Source of the DNA: Engraulis encrasicolus
Taxonomy: Eukaryota > Chordata > Actinopteri > Clupeiformes > Engraulidae
Assembly: GCF_034702125.1 (NCBI RefSeq)
Contig: NC_085875.1
Coordinates: forward strand, 40,779,770 to 40,843,769
Reading direction: 5' to 3'
DNA: 64,000 nucleotides
Each line of letters opens with the position of its first letter. Positions within the stretch are counted from its first letter, which is position 1. The notes under the pieces were generated by a model, which had not been told where the DNA came from, made no database searches, and saw only the letters and a program-made list of their open reading frames with translations. Shown piece by piece: positions 31,491-43,880 of this stretch. A program made the position numbers and the translations under genes.

Positions 31491-33335
31491 TGTTGAGCGG
31501 TTCTGTGTGCTTTGTATATCTGTGGATGATATGGCCATGAATGGGTGTGTGCAGGACAGGCAGGCGATAGATGCTGTAGCAGGAAGTGAAGGAGAGTGGA
31601 GAGAGTAAAGTGAAGTGCAGTGCGTTGGCAGCCACCTACACCAGAGGAATCTGCCCCAGGCTCAAGGGCCTCCTGACAGACAACCATTTCAACAAGCAAC
31701 AGATCTGTGTGTACATGCTTGTGTTTGTGTGTGTTCATATATGGTGCGTGTGTGTGTGTGTGTGTGCACATGCATGTGTACGTGTACTTCTTTTTGTGTG
31801 TGTATGTGTGTGTTCGTTCGTGATGTGGGCTGGTTGGGGGGTGGCGGGGGGTGGCTGTCCTGTAGTCAGAACAGGCTCTGGCACCTCTTCTGACATGCTG
31901 TTGAGTGAAGATCTACTGTGTTTTTTTTATGAGCTCTGCTTCATGGAGGGATTTTAAAGACACCATAACATACTGCTGTACAGTAACTTACAGCATGGCT
32001 TTTGGCCTGGCCTAACCCGCTTGCTTTGCTTAAACTTCTCATGTGCCTGGCTCTCTCGTAAAAGGAAACTTTTTGGCAGAGGACTGGAGATCTAACACTG
32101 GCAAGAGGGTTGAAAGGGTTTCTCAGGGAGATTTCCCCCAATCCGTCTTACCCCCCTCTCCATACAGTCACTCACTCACTCGCACAGATTGTTTCCATCA
32201 AATTATTAAATGTACTGTAACCTTTGAAGCCACAAAACTGTTTTTATCAAAAGAGATTTGGTAATAATTGTTCTTTTGCAGGTTTTTGTTTTTGATTTAT
32301 AGTTCAGGCACGTTTGTTGTAGAAGTTTCATAAAGAAAAAAAATGACATCATCAATTTCTTTTGTTGTACAATAAGATAAGATCGTCAACAAGTCTGATT
32401 CATGACCACTTCCCATCTTCTTCAGTCAATGGGTAGTTTTAGTAGTTTTAGTGCCATCTGAAAGTGTATATTTTAAAATCCTCAGTGACATAACCACGAT
32501 GAGCTCATTGAGGAGTTGACTGGAAGGCTGGTGACTTAATGTGGTGGCTCTGCTCCCACTCCTCCCTTGGTGACTGCTGTGAGTAATGACCTCTACTAGG
32601 TTGCAGCAGTGGGCTAATACATGGGTTCACCGTGTTTGTAAACACAGCGTTGTGGGGAGGGGCAAGACACTGACCGCCAACCACGTGAGCTAATTTTTTG
32701 ACCCATAGTGGTGTCCAACAATCAGAGTTTGAGTTGTGCCAAGTCTAGAGTCACGCAGCCAGGAGAAAACAAAAATGTAGAACCCATGTATACTGTACAG
32801 CAGTGCATTTTCAAGTACCTCAACTCAAGTAGTATTTTTTTTAAATTCGGTGTCCATTCTACAAGTTATCGTTTGACATGGTCAATAAGTTAACCAACGA
32901 GACACGGGGAAATTCCCATTGTCACTTGGCAGAGAGATGCTCAGACCTTAGACGATAGAGTGCTCTGACTGTTACAGAGGAGGCCATATCTTGCATATCA
33001 ACTAAGCTGTAAAATGTTGATGTAGTAGTTGGGTAACATTGGCTATGAATAATTGGATGCCGCCCAAGCCTAGGGCCTGCATTACGGTACACTGTGAAGA
33101 GGTGGAGGTGGAGACTAAGGGGTGTGTGTGTGTATGTGTGTGTGTGTGTTGCTGGAGGTGCACTATACAGTATTCAGGCCTGTGCATTTTAATGCACTGG
33201 GCTAATGGGCCATGGCCGTGGGCTGGGATTGACTCAGGCTTTTGGTTTGCCATCTACGCTTGTTTTTCAGGCTCCACGCACATGCAGGAGTGCATATGGA
33301 CTGGTTCTTCAGAAAAGGCACATGCATTCTCGCTC

Positions 33336-33441
<106 letters not shown>

Positions 33442-33630
33442 TCTCTCCCACTCTGTTGCTATTTCACTCATGCTCTCTTTCTTTCTCTCTCTCACTCCCT
33501 CCCTCCACGCATTCCCTCTGACTCTCTACACACCCACCCATGCTAACGCTTTAAAAGCAGAAAAGACACAAAAGGCCTGTGATCCTCAAGAGCTGAAGCT
33601 TTTCCAATGCTCCCTAGCTCCTGAAGGCAT

Positions 33631-33790
33631 GACTCACTCACTCACTCACTCACTCACTCACTCACTCACCTACTCACTCACTCACTCACTCACTCACTCA
33701 CTCACTCACTCACTCACTCACTCACTCACTCACTCACTCACTCACTCACTCACTCACTCACTCACTCACTCACTCACTCACTCACTCACT
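33631..33790. repeat. ACTC tetranucleotide array, about 40 units
   Basis: 160 bp of ACTC repeated with one variant unit near 33669. The reading frame of Thr-His-Ser-Leu repeats across it is an artefact. Confidence 0.95.
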
Positions 33791-33822
33791 GCTGTGAAAG
33801 ACATGACTGGACTGGACTAGTG

Positions 33823-34025
33823 CAGTGCTTGCCAACCTTTATTTGTCTTGCTTACTCCCCAAGCCTTTATGTAATGCTATGAGTAGTACACCCCCACCTC
33901 TTAATCTTTTACTCTATATTGAAATGTGTCTGCGCCATACATTTGCTATTACATTTTTGTGCATAGCCCCTGTCATGTGATGGCGTACACCTTGTGGTGC
34001 ATGTGCCCTTGTTTGGGAAACACTG
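33823..34025. mobile_element. hAT-like MITE
   Basis: The left end CAGTGCTTGCCAACC is mirrored by GTTTGGGAAACACTG at the right. The flanks GACTAGTG and GGCTAGAG agree at six of eight positions, consistent with an aged 8-bp target duplication. It is a relative of the elements at 44626, 53158, 55825 and 61693. Confidence 0.75.
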
Positions 34026-34866
34026 GGCTAGAGTACACAGGATTGGACTAGACAGGACAGGGGTGCAGTGAGCTGGCCGTCATCAGCAGTCAGCATTTAG
34101 GACAACAGGGGACGACGTGGCTGTGGTGGTGGTGGCAGACATGCCTCTCCTTTTCTTTCCAACAGCACTTTGCCACTGAAGGTTAGCTGTTGTGGGATGT
34201 GTTTATGGTGGTCCGAGACTGTGTGTGTGCGCGTGCGCATACGCGTGTGTAGGCCATGGCTTTGCGAGCCGTCTGTGGCTGGTAATGGCTTGCTATGGCA
34301 GTGATGCGATGGGTCAGTCTCTCTCCACTGGCGGTTTTACGCTGTTGCAAAAATGTAGTCCGTTTCTTTACACAGAGACTGTTTCTAATTTACTGCAGAG
34401 ATGTAAGTTTATAGTCAGCTGGATCGGAACAATAGCTGTTTTCTTTGGAGTTTGAAGGTATTGCCGAGAGGCCTTGTCCATTGTGTTGTTGCCTTGTATG
34501 GCCATTATTTGACCATTCATGTGATGACAAGAGACGCACACTCACACTCACATGTGTCTTTGCTAGCTCAGCAATATGTCTTTACGTCCATGTGGTTGTA
34601 TTCTCCCACAACTTGGCTGTTCCAATAACACAATAGTACTCCTACATTACATACACACGCATACTCATGCATTCAGACACTGTGTATATGCAAGCTAAGC
34701 ATTGTCACCACACACACACACACAGACACGCACACGTTAAATGACGGTCTGGTTGTAATTTCAGAGGACTTATGTACAGTGTCTGATCCCTGACCTTGTC
34801 GACCCATTATTAATCTAATTTGTCTCTTTCTTCCCTCTTTCCCTCTCTCTCTGTCTGTCTCTACAG

Positions 34867-35055
34867 TAGTTGGGAGTCTTCCGCTGTCTGATTGCGCCTG
34901 AGAAGAGGAGAAGTGCATCGTGGGAGCTCCCCGTCCCGCCGAGCCGGAGGGAGGAGCCTGATGCCCCAGAAACTATGTGAATCCCTCAGCTACGTCAGCC
35001 CAGCCCCTTACCACGAACCCCGCAAGACACCCTCCCAAACCCCGCTAGACTGGAG
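34867..35055 (+). other. fbxo34: fbxo34 upstream exon with an in-frame ATG
   Basis: A strong acceptor (pyrimidine tract, then CTACAG) and a donor (TGGAG followed by GTTAGT) bracket 189 bp that is more GC-rich than its surroundings. An ATG at 34961 opens a frame of 31 codons plus two bases. Joining to the main exon at 45031 keeps this frame open into the main start codon, adding 35 residues (MPQKLCESLSYVSPAPYHEP and on to the junction residues R-P-A-S). An in-frame TGA lies upstream of the ATG within the exon. It may be a 5'UTR exon or may encode an N-terminal extension; the sequence does not decide. Confidence 0.55.
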
Positions 35056-36089
35056 GTTAGTCCACCGCTAGATATCTCAACCCTGGAGGTACAATATCCA
35101 TTACTTGAGGGAGATAGCTGAGCGATCTTCTTTATTCAATAAGTAAACTGCAATATGCCGGTGCTCTTGAAGTCAAAAGACAAAATCCAATCCTCAAAAC
35201 TTGGGGCTGTAGGGCCTACTTCAGGCAACTTTTGCATAGAGACAAGGAGTTTTAGGTGTATTTAAATAAAAAAAACCTTAATTTTAAGCGGGGGGTATCT
35301 AGTATCTAAAAACGCCAACTGGTTTCAACCACACCCGTGTCTTCATCAGGGCGTGATCACCATATACCCCAGTTTGTGAATCAACTTGTGAATCAGCTTT
35401 TTAACAGTGAACGCATCAGTCGGTTTAGGTGATTAGGTGCAATAATCTCTGACGGCCTGAAAATGCGAAACGTCTTCAGAAGCAGGTCTGTGTGCGTGTG
35501 TCTCCTTTGAGTTTTGGCCTCACTGATGGGACCTCTTCTGCCACTCTCCTGCCATCTTTAGGCTGCTTGTTTACCCTTGGTTCAATTACCATTGTTTTGG
35601 TCTTGAACTTGCTCTGTGCAGTTGTTACAACCAGGAGAGGTGACTGTCTGTCTGTCTGTCTGTCTGGGATTATTTGTTTTTCCTTCAGACCACAGTATTG
35701 CATCATCTAGTTGCTTGGAGAACTGATAGCGGAACAGAAACATGCACTTAGACACACACACACACACACACACACCCCTTCCCCCCCGGCCGCCGCCAAA
35801 CTTGGATTGAAAGTTTGCCTTTTTGTACCCTCCCTGTCTTCCTCTTATGCGTGCACGTGTGTATGTGTGTGCTTGCGATCGTGCATGCATGCGTGTGTGT
35901 GTGTGCGAGCATGCGCTTGTATGTGTGAGTGCGTGCGTGTGTGCTGCCTCAGACCAGTGCCGTTACCTCACCCTGCAATTATCACCCCCACCCCCTGTGC
36001 CCCCATCACACCTCCATATTCCAACCCTCCTCTTCCTCCACTGCAGCGCCTGTCTGCCCGCCTACTGTACCTGCCTTCCTGCCTGCCTG

Positions 36090-36128
<39 letters not shown>

Positions 36129-38470
36129 GTGTGTTTGTAATGTGTGGAATGGCGTGCACTCCGCGTGTGCTGAACACATGTGTAGGCGCGTGCAGCCGAG
36201 GGGTGCGGGGCTGGGTCCAGATGCAGCAGAGGAACACAGTGTTACGGCATAATTGGAGCGCAGGCCCCCTCCCTCTCTCCCCCCTCCCTCCCTCCAGCGA
36301 TGATGTGACTTCATCCCTTACTTCACTCACTTGTTTTTTTTTTTCTCCCTCCTTTTTCCTTTTCTTTTCTTTTTTTTCCGTGTGTGCTTGTTCTGACTTC
36401 TCGCAATAATCCCCCCCCCTCCCCCTCTCTCTCTCTTCCCCACCCATCCTCCCTCTCTACCCCATCTCATTTCCCTCATGTTGGACAAGTCCTCTCTCGC
36501 TCTCGCTCTCTCTTGCTCTCTCTCTCGCTCTCTTGCTCTCTCTCGCTCTCTTGCGCTCTCTCGCTCTCTCGCTCTCTTGCTCTCTCGCTCTCACTTCCTC
36601 TACCCTACTCCCCCCTCCCGTTTCCCTCATGTTGGACAGGTTCCCTGGCTGATCTCCTATGGGGGGTGGGACAGGGATAGGGATGTGGAGGTGGGGTATG
36701 TATTTGCAGGCCCAGCAAAAGAAACCGAGTAACCGAGAGAGGGAGGGGAGAAAAGGGAGAGCTTAAAGATGTGGAGGGAGGATGGAGAGAGAGTGCAATA
36801 CGATGGCCAAGGGTAGAGAGAAGTTGAGCTGGAGGAGCAGAGGGGGTATGAGTTAAACAATGGAGGCAGTGCGTCTGAGAATCTGACAATAAGCTCACCT
36901 CTACTCTCCTCTCTTCACCTCTCCTCTCATCTCTTCTTTTCCTCCACTCTCCTCTACTTTCATGTCCTCTACTCTCATCATCTCATCTCACCTCTCCTCC
37001 ACTCTTCTCTCCTCTCTTCCTCCTCTCTCTTCCTCCTCTCTTCTCTACTCTCCTCCACTCTCTTCTCTTCTCCTGTCATCTCTTTTCCTCCATTTTCCTC
37101 CCCCCCCCCCGTTTTGTTGTTCTTCTCTCCTCTTTACTCTTCTCCTCTACTCTCATGTTCTCCACCACTCTTTTCTCCTCTCCTCTCTTCACGCCACTCC
37201 TCCACTCAATGCTTTTCTCCTCTGCTCTCCTCTCTTTTGCTCACTCTTCTCTTCTCTCCCCCACTCCATGCTCCTGTTCTCTCTTTCCACTCTTTCGCGA
37301 CTTTACTCTGCTCCACTCTCCTCTGTCCTACACTCTCTTCTCCTACACTCTCTTCTCCTATCCTCCACTCCTTTCTCTTCCTCTCCTCTTGTCCTCCAAT
37401 CTCCTCTCCTCCTCTCTTCTCCCCAATCCGCTGTACTGCCTGCCTGCCTGCCTGCATTCTAAGACCACAGCAGCAGTCTCTCCCTCTGCTTGTTAGTTTG
37501 TTTGCTTTCCCTTTTTACATAATGCTACTCTTGACCCCACACCCACTCCTCCTGCATCCATCCCTTCATCCATCCATCTCTGATCTCTCCATCATTTCCA
37601 CTCACAATAATCATTGGCCCTTTCTACAGAGGAAGAGTTTGTTTTGTTTTTTTAACCAGCACTGTACTGCACTGCACTGCACTCTGTGTGACATAACGGT
37701 TGCAAAAGAACATAAGTGAGGATAATAGTAGGCACTGAGAATGGATCAGTCAGGCGAAAAAAAGGGAGAAAAGAGAAGGTGGTGGTACCTTGTTGTTGTG
37801 AAGTCGGGGCTTTTTTTCTCTTGATACTGTGTAGTGTCTGTCAGACAAGGGATGGAAATGGATGAGGATGGAGAGGAGTGATGGAAAAAGGGGGCAAAAC
37901 TAAAAGCATCTGAAGTGGGAAAGCGGTGGATTGATGGGGGCTGAAAAGAGCCATGCCGAGCCACTCTGAGGTGCACTGCTTTTCCACACGTTACTTAACA
38001 ACTTAAAATGTTGGCAGACTCTTTAAGTTAACATACTAAATGGCAGGACATGAGAAAGCTAGTTGACGCTTAGAGGAACCGTAAAGTCAACAAGGTTATC
38101 GGCTCAAACATATTTTTAGCAGACACTTTCATAAAAAACCATCTAAAGTCCCAAAAGGAGGACATAAGAATTCCAAAAGAAGTTTTAGAGGAACCTTAGA
38201 AGTCAACAGCAAGGGCATCTGAAAGTTGGCGCTGCGTAGCTTGGGTTTCACAACAGTGCTGTTGCACTGCAAAACATGGAGAGTGCAGTTAGTGGAGCGA
38301 CGTGAGAAGTCAGGTGTGGGGCGCCCGGTCTCTGGGCTGCCAGACTGAGTAATGGGGGACATCGGGAGCAGCAGAGAGGGCACAGCCAGAAGTGGATACA
38401 ACAAGAGATGCACTAGTGTGTGTGTGTGTACCAGCCCTAAGTAGCGGGCTGTGCAGGATGACCTCAGTTA
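35056..38470 (+). other. fbxo34 intron, first part: simple repeats and CT-rich DNA
   Basis: No exon was recognised. It holds a TGTC run at 35645-35665, a GT run at 36091-36127, CTCTCG/CTCTTG repeats at 36420-36600 and a long pyrimidine-rich tract (listed separately). A dispersed-repeat phrase with CTTCATCAGGGC lies near 35340. Confidence 0.6.
36895..37440 (+). repeat. Pyrimidine-rich tract (CTCCTCT type), about 540 bp
   Basis: Almost uninterrupted C/T on the plus strand with scattered A residues and a run of ten C near 37101. It is not a simple tandem repeat but shows strong strand asymmetry. Confidence 0.85.
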
Positions 38471-38479
38471 GCATGGGCA

Positions 38480-38890
38480 AAGAGGTCAGTCATGATTGGA
38501 TAGGAAAAAGAGACAGACTATCAAGAGTCAAGATTGGATGGAGACGGGGAGAGACTAGTGAGGGCAGAGCCAGGATTGGATAGAAGAGAGACTATTGTAG
38601 TGTAAGCAAAGCCAGGATTGGACAGTGCAGGAGTTAAACTAGTGAGGGCAGAGCCAGGATTGGATAGAAGATGTACTATTGTAGTGTAAGCAAAGCCAAG
38701 ATTGGACAGTGCAGGAGTTAAACTAGTGAGGGCAGAGTCAGGATTGGATAGAAGAGAGACTATTGTAGTGTAAGCAAAGCCAAGATTGGAGAGAGCAGTT
38801 GTTAGACTTGTAAGGGCAAAGCCATGATTGGAGGGCGCAGGAGTGAGACGTGAGTCTGCCAAAGCCAGGATTGGATGGATTAACCACACT
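38480..38890. repeat. Minisatellite with 84-bp period, each half-unit carrying an inverted CCAAT box
   Basis: Units consist of two related halves of about 42 bp, each with a GCCAGGATTGGA-like core (ATTGG is CCAAT on the minus strand). About ten cores occur between 38493 and 38870. Successive full units near 38565, 38649 and 38733 are nearly identical over 84 bp. Because 84 is divisible by three, the minus strand has an open 134-residue frame with a 28-residue repeat. I do not regard this as a gene. Confidence 0.8.
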
Positions 38891-39514
38891 AGGCACCGTC
38901 GTCGGCAAACAAATTTCACTTCCACCCCTCAGCTTAGCTTGATGCGTGTGTGTAGCGCGGATGGGGCAAAGAATTGCATGGAACGGCAGCCAGGCTAGTG
39001 TGGCCAAAGGCAGAATTGCAGAGAGCAAGACGGCTGCTGACAGCTTTCGCCGGGCCCGGCCGGGACAAAGTCATCTGAAAGGCCCCCTTCCCATGTCATG
39101 TAATGTGAACTGATCTCTAACATCCAGCACAGTCAGTTTTCCAGAGAGAGAAGTCCATCAGTTCAGAAGCCAAGCCAAGCCAAGGAGACCATGTTCAACA
39201 TTTACAGTTGCGTCCCTCTGACCTCTGTGTGTTTTCTTTTGCCTGGTGCATGTATCCAAATCCCAAGCACTGTGTGATAATGAGGGTAAAAGTCTGTGTG
39301 TAAGAAATCAAGCTCTTCACCTCAGGCTCCAGCAAGACAGCACACACTTCCCAACCAAACAAATCCGAGGCAGAGAGACTGGATGGAAAAAAACCCCACA
39401 CAGTTTTATTCAATAATTTGCACATCATAATGTAGCAAAAAGGTGCTGGTCGGAGTAAAGTACAACACTCTTTAGAATCTCTGTCCGAGGTCTTTAAAGG
39501 TCTGCTAATCAGTT

Positions 39515-39640
39515 GTGGCGCGGGGCCAGCACGGCGCGGCGGGTAGTGGCCAGGCAGGGTTCACGTGCCGCTCTACTCGTAGTAAAGGCCAGAGCCACGG
39601 TGCGGCGCGCAGGCGGGCGGCTTAGGGATTTACTCTCGCT
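39515..39640. other. Short GC-rich, CpG-dense patch
   Basis: About 110 bp with frequent CG dinucleotides (GGCGCGGGGCCAGCACGGCG and GCGGCGCGCAGGCGGGCGGC regions) stands out from the AT-rich intron. On the minus strand it is followed by an AATAAA at about 39404-39409. It could be an alternative promoter of fbxo34, part of an antisense transcript or a repeat fragment. No product is recognised. Confidence 0.4.
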
Positions 39641-40689
39641 CTTTTAGCTGATCTTTCCTTTTCTATTTTTTTTTCTCTTCTTCTTCACCACCCCCTTCCT
39701 TTCTTTCTTTTTCTGGCTTGGCTTCCCTTTTGAGGCATGGAAAAGCACTGCTCTGACCCAGTGGGCCTCTAGATAGAAAAGTGTATGCGTGCCTGCATGT
39801 GTGCGTATGCGTGCATGCATAATTTGTGCTTGTGTGTGTGTGCGTACTTTGTGCTTGTGCTTGTGTGTGTGTGTGCGTACTTTGTGCTTGTGTGTGTGCT
39901 TTGTGTGTGTGTGTGTGTGTGTGCTGTACTTGTTACTGTACAGCTCCTTCTGCATGCTGGCTGGCAAGGCTGGGAGATCAGATCAGTGTGTCTGGTGCCA
40001 GGCAATGCTGTTGTCTCCATGGCGACTACACGCCACCGTTGTTTTCACTGCTCCTGGCACTCTGTGGCCCACTTTGGACTCTCGCTCTTCTTTTTGACTG
40101 TGTGTGTGCTGTGGCTCTTTCCTCTCTGGGTCCCCTCCCGGCCTCAACCCTAAGTAATGTCTGACTAAAAGCCACAATATCATCTCTTGGCTCAATTAAA
40201 TGCGTATTTCTTTTCGTTTCCCCAGAGAAGGGGAAATCCGAGCAGTGTCTTGGCAATATGTTTGTGCTTGTGTGCGTTTCATCTCCAGGGGTCTGTGTGT
40301 GCGCGTGCGCGCGTGCATGTTTCGTGTCCAGGGGGCTGTGTGCAAGTGAGTGGACTCCGAGTGTGAAAATGTCTGCATGAGTAGAGGGAGTGGGTTGTAC
40401 TGGTTGGTTCGTTTGTTGGGGGTGTTGGGGGTTGTTTGTTGGCCTTCCAAGGACGCACCAACTGGTCCCCTACTCTGCTTATGGCATGCAATTTTCCATG
40501 ACCAATGCTGGGTGCCCAATGGCAGTCCATCACACAGCCCCTCAAAAGCCACCCACCCAGTAATTTGTGTGTGTGTGTGTGTGTGTGTGTGACTGTTCCC
40601 CTCTCCCCGTGACTTGCCCCTGAATAACTTGTCGACAAACACATCCAGACACACACTTTAGAGAATGCCATCCCTGGATTGATCACGTG

Positions 40690-40711
40690 AGATATCTCTC
40701 TCTCTCTCTCT

Positions 40712-40791
<80 letters not shown>

Positions 40792-40862
40792 CACACACAC
40801 ACACACAAACACACACAGTCACACACACACACAGTCACACACACACAGTCACACACACACAG

Positions 40863-40902
<40 letters not shown>

Positions 40903-41021
40903 CCTCTCCCCTCCTCCCTCCTCCACTGTCCCCATTATTAGGTTGGAAGTGGGATGTGCAGAAGGGGAATGCCTTATAAGAACTTAAGCCTGCCTGCCTG
41001 CTGCAAGTCTACACACACACA

Positions 41022-41087
<66 letters not shown>

Positions 41088-41125
41088 GACAGACAGACAC
41101 ACACAGACACACAGACACACCACTC
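40690..41125. repeat. CA microsatellites with CACACAGT variants and CAGA run
   Basis: CT 40693-40712, CA 40714-40789, CACACACAGT units to 40865, CA to 40900, then CT/CA at 41022-41082 and ACAG units to 41125. Confidence 0.9.
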
Positions 41126-42092
41126 TCTTCATGTACTGTGCTGACTGTCTATTGTCCACCCCCACTGTAACAGGCACATGTTTGCATGGTGTAGTAGTAA
41201 GAGAGTGAGAGCTGCTACACGTGCTTAAGTACACATGATTACTCTTGGGCACCATGTTTGGCAGAGAGAACATGCAATAGATGCCAACTTGTTAGAAGCT
41301 CAAAGCCTGTCTATAGATAGGTTTTCCGTGTACAAACTTTGGCGATGTGAGGAGGGGCAAGATGCTAGATGCATTTTTTGAGTGACAGCAGTTTCCAACA
41401 ATTAGAGGTTGAACAGTCTGCAGCCAGGGATTGTTTACAAACTGTAAACCCATGTATTGCATTGGTGATCTCCTCACCAATAAATCTAATCAATGATAAA
41501 ATTGACCATGTCAGTAGTGTGTGGGATGTATTGGCCATGTTTCCAATTTGCCCAATGTTTGGAAAACTTGTTGATGGGGCTGTTATTTAAGAACGGACAT
41601 CTCTCTTGTTCTGTCTTTCTTAGTATACACAGAAAGATGGCATAAATGACACTAACACTTTTTTGTCAACAATGACATTGACACTGTTTAAAAAAAAAAA
41701 AAAAACAACAAATCTGATCATCGTAGACCTTTGATGCATTTTAACATGAACATCATTGAGGACCGATTAATCGCCTTGCCCCAAGTTTAGTCAGAGCACA
41801 TGTGTTGTTTTGGCATAGGCTACGCTTCACAGTGATTCAACCCCGAAAAACCATTACCTCAACTTTCTATTATTATACGGCCATTTACAGAACAGATAAA
41901 ATATTTTATTATTTGCTCTTTTCCAAGAAGCTAGACCGTTTACCCGCACGCACCACATGTGCAGGAACGTGATCGGCTTGGATGCCCCCAGTCATATTCC
42001 CCAAAACGTGTGTGTGTGTGTATGTGCATTGGTATGGCAGTGCTTGTGTAAGAGGCCAGCTGTGTCTAGCCTTGGGTGGCTTCCCACCCATT

Positions 42093-42095
<3 letters not shown>

Positions 42096-42157
<62 letters not shown>
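42096..42157. repeat. GT microsatellite
   Basis: Pure GT run of about 62 bp in the fbxo34 intron. Confidence 0.95.
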
Positions 42158-42158
<1 letters not shown>

Positions 42159-42669
42159 AGAGAGGGAGAGTTTGGCAAGGAACAGGAGGCCCTTTTGTTG
42201 GCCATTAGCAGGTTTAGTGTGACTTCCCTCATCCCAAAGACATGTGTGAGAGAGGCAGGCGCTTGGAGAGGAGAGGAGAGGAGAAGGGGGGGGACTGGTG
42301 AAAAAAAAACAGGGTCAGCCTAGTTGTGTTCTCGTGTAATGTAGAAATCCAAATTTTCAACAAGCCTGAACTGTGCAGGTTTTTTTTTCTTCTTTTTTTT
42401 TTTTTACAAGGGCTGATTTCATCATTTGGTGCTATATTGCATTACAGCACCGGTTACAAGTCTTGCATAATGATTGTTCAGCCCAGCTCAGCCAGTCTTG
42501 AGCCCCACCCCTCCTTCCCGCCCGCCCGCCTGCCTGTCCCTGGAAGTGATCACAGGGCTTTTTACAGAGCCACATGGCTGGGCTAGTAAGCCCCCTACAG
42601 GTTACCCCCTGGAGAGCAGGCTGGAGGGGGGAAAAGGAGAAAGAAACATATAGCAATAAAATCTTAGAT

Positions 42670-43880
42670 CACTTTTGAGTGCAAGCCGTGCCTGAGTTGG
42701 TTTGTAGAATACAACTGCTTCGGGTGGACACGCAGAAAATCTGTGTTTCGACTTATAATCAGAGTAGGATATGCTGATTTACATTAACAAACTGAAAAAT
42801 ACACCTTGTACTACTGTTAAGTCTGCATCATGTGTGATGGCAGCCTTTCGTTGTACTGGCTGCAAACTGTGTTGTGGTTGGATAGTGGGAGAAGTAAACG
42901 GACAACAGAAATCTCACGTCATTGTGGGTGCAGGCTGTACCGAGATGGTTTTGTAGAATAAAATCTAGAATCACCATCGGCAGCCATGGTGTAATGGTTA
43001 GGGAGTTTGACGGTAGATCGCAGGGTTGCTGGTTCCCTCCACAGTGGAAGTGCTCTTGAGCAAGGCAACTATCCAAAACACTGCTCCAGGGACTGTAACC
43101 AAGTTGCTTTGGAAAAAATCATCAGCTAAGTGTAATGTACTGTAAAAATCTTTGTCTGTACTAGCTGCAAAGCCCACCTGTTTGTGGTGGGTGGATAGTG
43201 GGAGAAATAAGCCTACAATAAAAAATATCTTCATTTGAAGTGGAAGCTGTCCCAAGATGATTTACATATTGTGATACAATCTTTGGCTGTAGTAGCTGCA
43301 CAGTACTGTTCAACTGTGTGGTGGGTGTGTAGTGAACGTAATAAAATGAGAAAATAAGATTTTGTTGCATGTTTTAGAGCAAGCTGTGGCAGAGATGGTT
43401 GATGGCATAGTCTCTCTCTGTGCTAGCGGCAAAGCCCAACTGTGTGTGGTGGGTGGGTAGTGGGCGAGAGACACGTACAATAAAAAAACCCTCTTCATTT
43501 TGAGTGCAAGCTGTACCAGAGACTGTTTGTAGAATACAATATTTGGCTTTACTATCTGCAAAGCCTAGAGTGCTGGTGGGGAGTGGGAAACCATAAATAT
43601 CCTACAAACAATCTCTTCATTTTTTGGAATGCTAGCTCTACTAGGGATAGTTGATGGCATATGATCTTTGGCTGTGCTTTGCTGCAAAGCCCCACTATGA
43701 CACAGTAGTGACTGAGTGAACTAATCATACAAAACAAACATAACATGAACAACAAAAATCTCTCGTCTCTTCATATGGGTGCAAGCTGTACCAGAGATTT
43801 ACTGTATATAATACAATCCTTGGCTGCACTGGCTGTAAAGCGCCAACTGTGTGGTGGGTAGGTGGGTTAGTGCCTTGGCT
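42670..43880. repeat. Diverged tandem array, unit about 125-150 bp, split by a SINE
   Basis: The anchor phrase GTGCAAGCTGTACCAGAGAT (with changes) recurs near 42677, 42926, 43237, 43376, 43502, 43627 and 43777. Between anchors, AATCTTTGGCTGTACTAGCT and GGTGGGTGGATAGTGGG-like phrases alternate in the same order. At least seven units are visible. The larger 42926-43237 gap is explained by the SINE at 42979-43147. Small minus-strand frames across it reflect the repeat. Confidence 0.75.
42979..43147 (+). mobile_element. tRNA-derived SINE inside the tandem array
   Basis: The head GGCAGCCATGGTGTAATGG resembles an A-box region, with a degraded B box (GCTGGTTCCCTCC). The body has the phrase CTTGAGCAAGGCAACT common to many fish SINEs, and the tail ends CAGCTAAGTGTAATGTA. 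AAAATCT lies near both ends (about 42960 and 43144). The pseudo-tRNA head is too degraded to be a tRNA gene. Confidence 0.75.

Noticed and set aside
32640..32830. Possible exon near 32.7 kb, similar to 41345-41480
   Set aside because: The two places share phrases such as GAGGGGCAAGA and TCCAACAAT, but they look like diverged copies of a dispersed repeat rather than duplicated exons.
37114..37719. 201-residue Ser/Leu/Pro-rich frame in the CT tract
   Set aside because: Low-complexity translation of a pyrimidine-rich tract; all three frames are open for the same reason.
38521..38925. 134-residue minus-strand repeat protein
   Set aside because: It exists only because the 84-bp minisatellite period is divisible by three; no start context, splice sites or family match.
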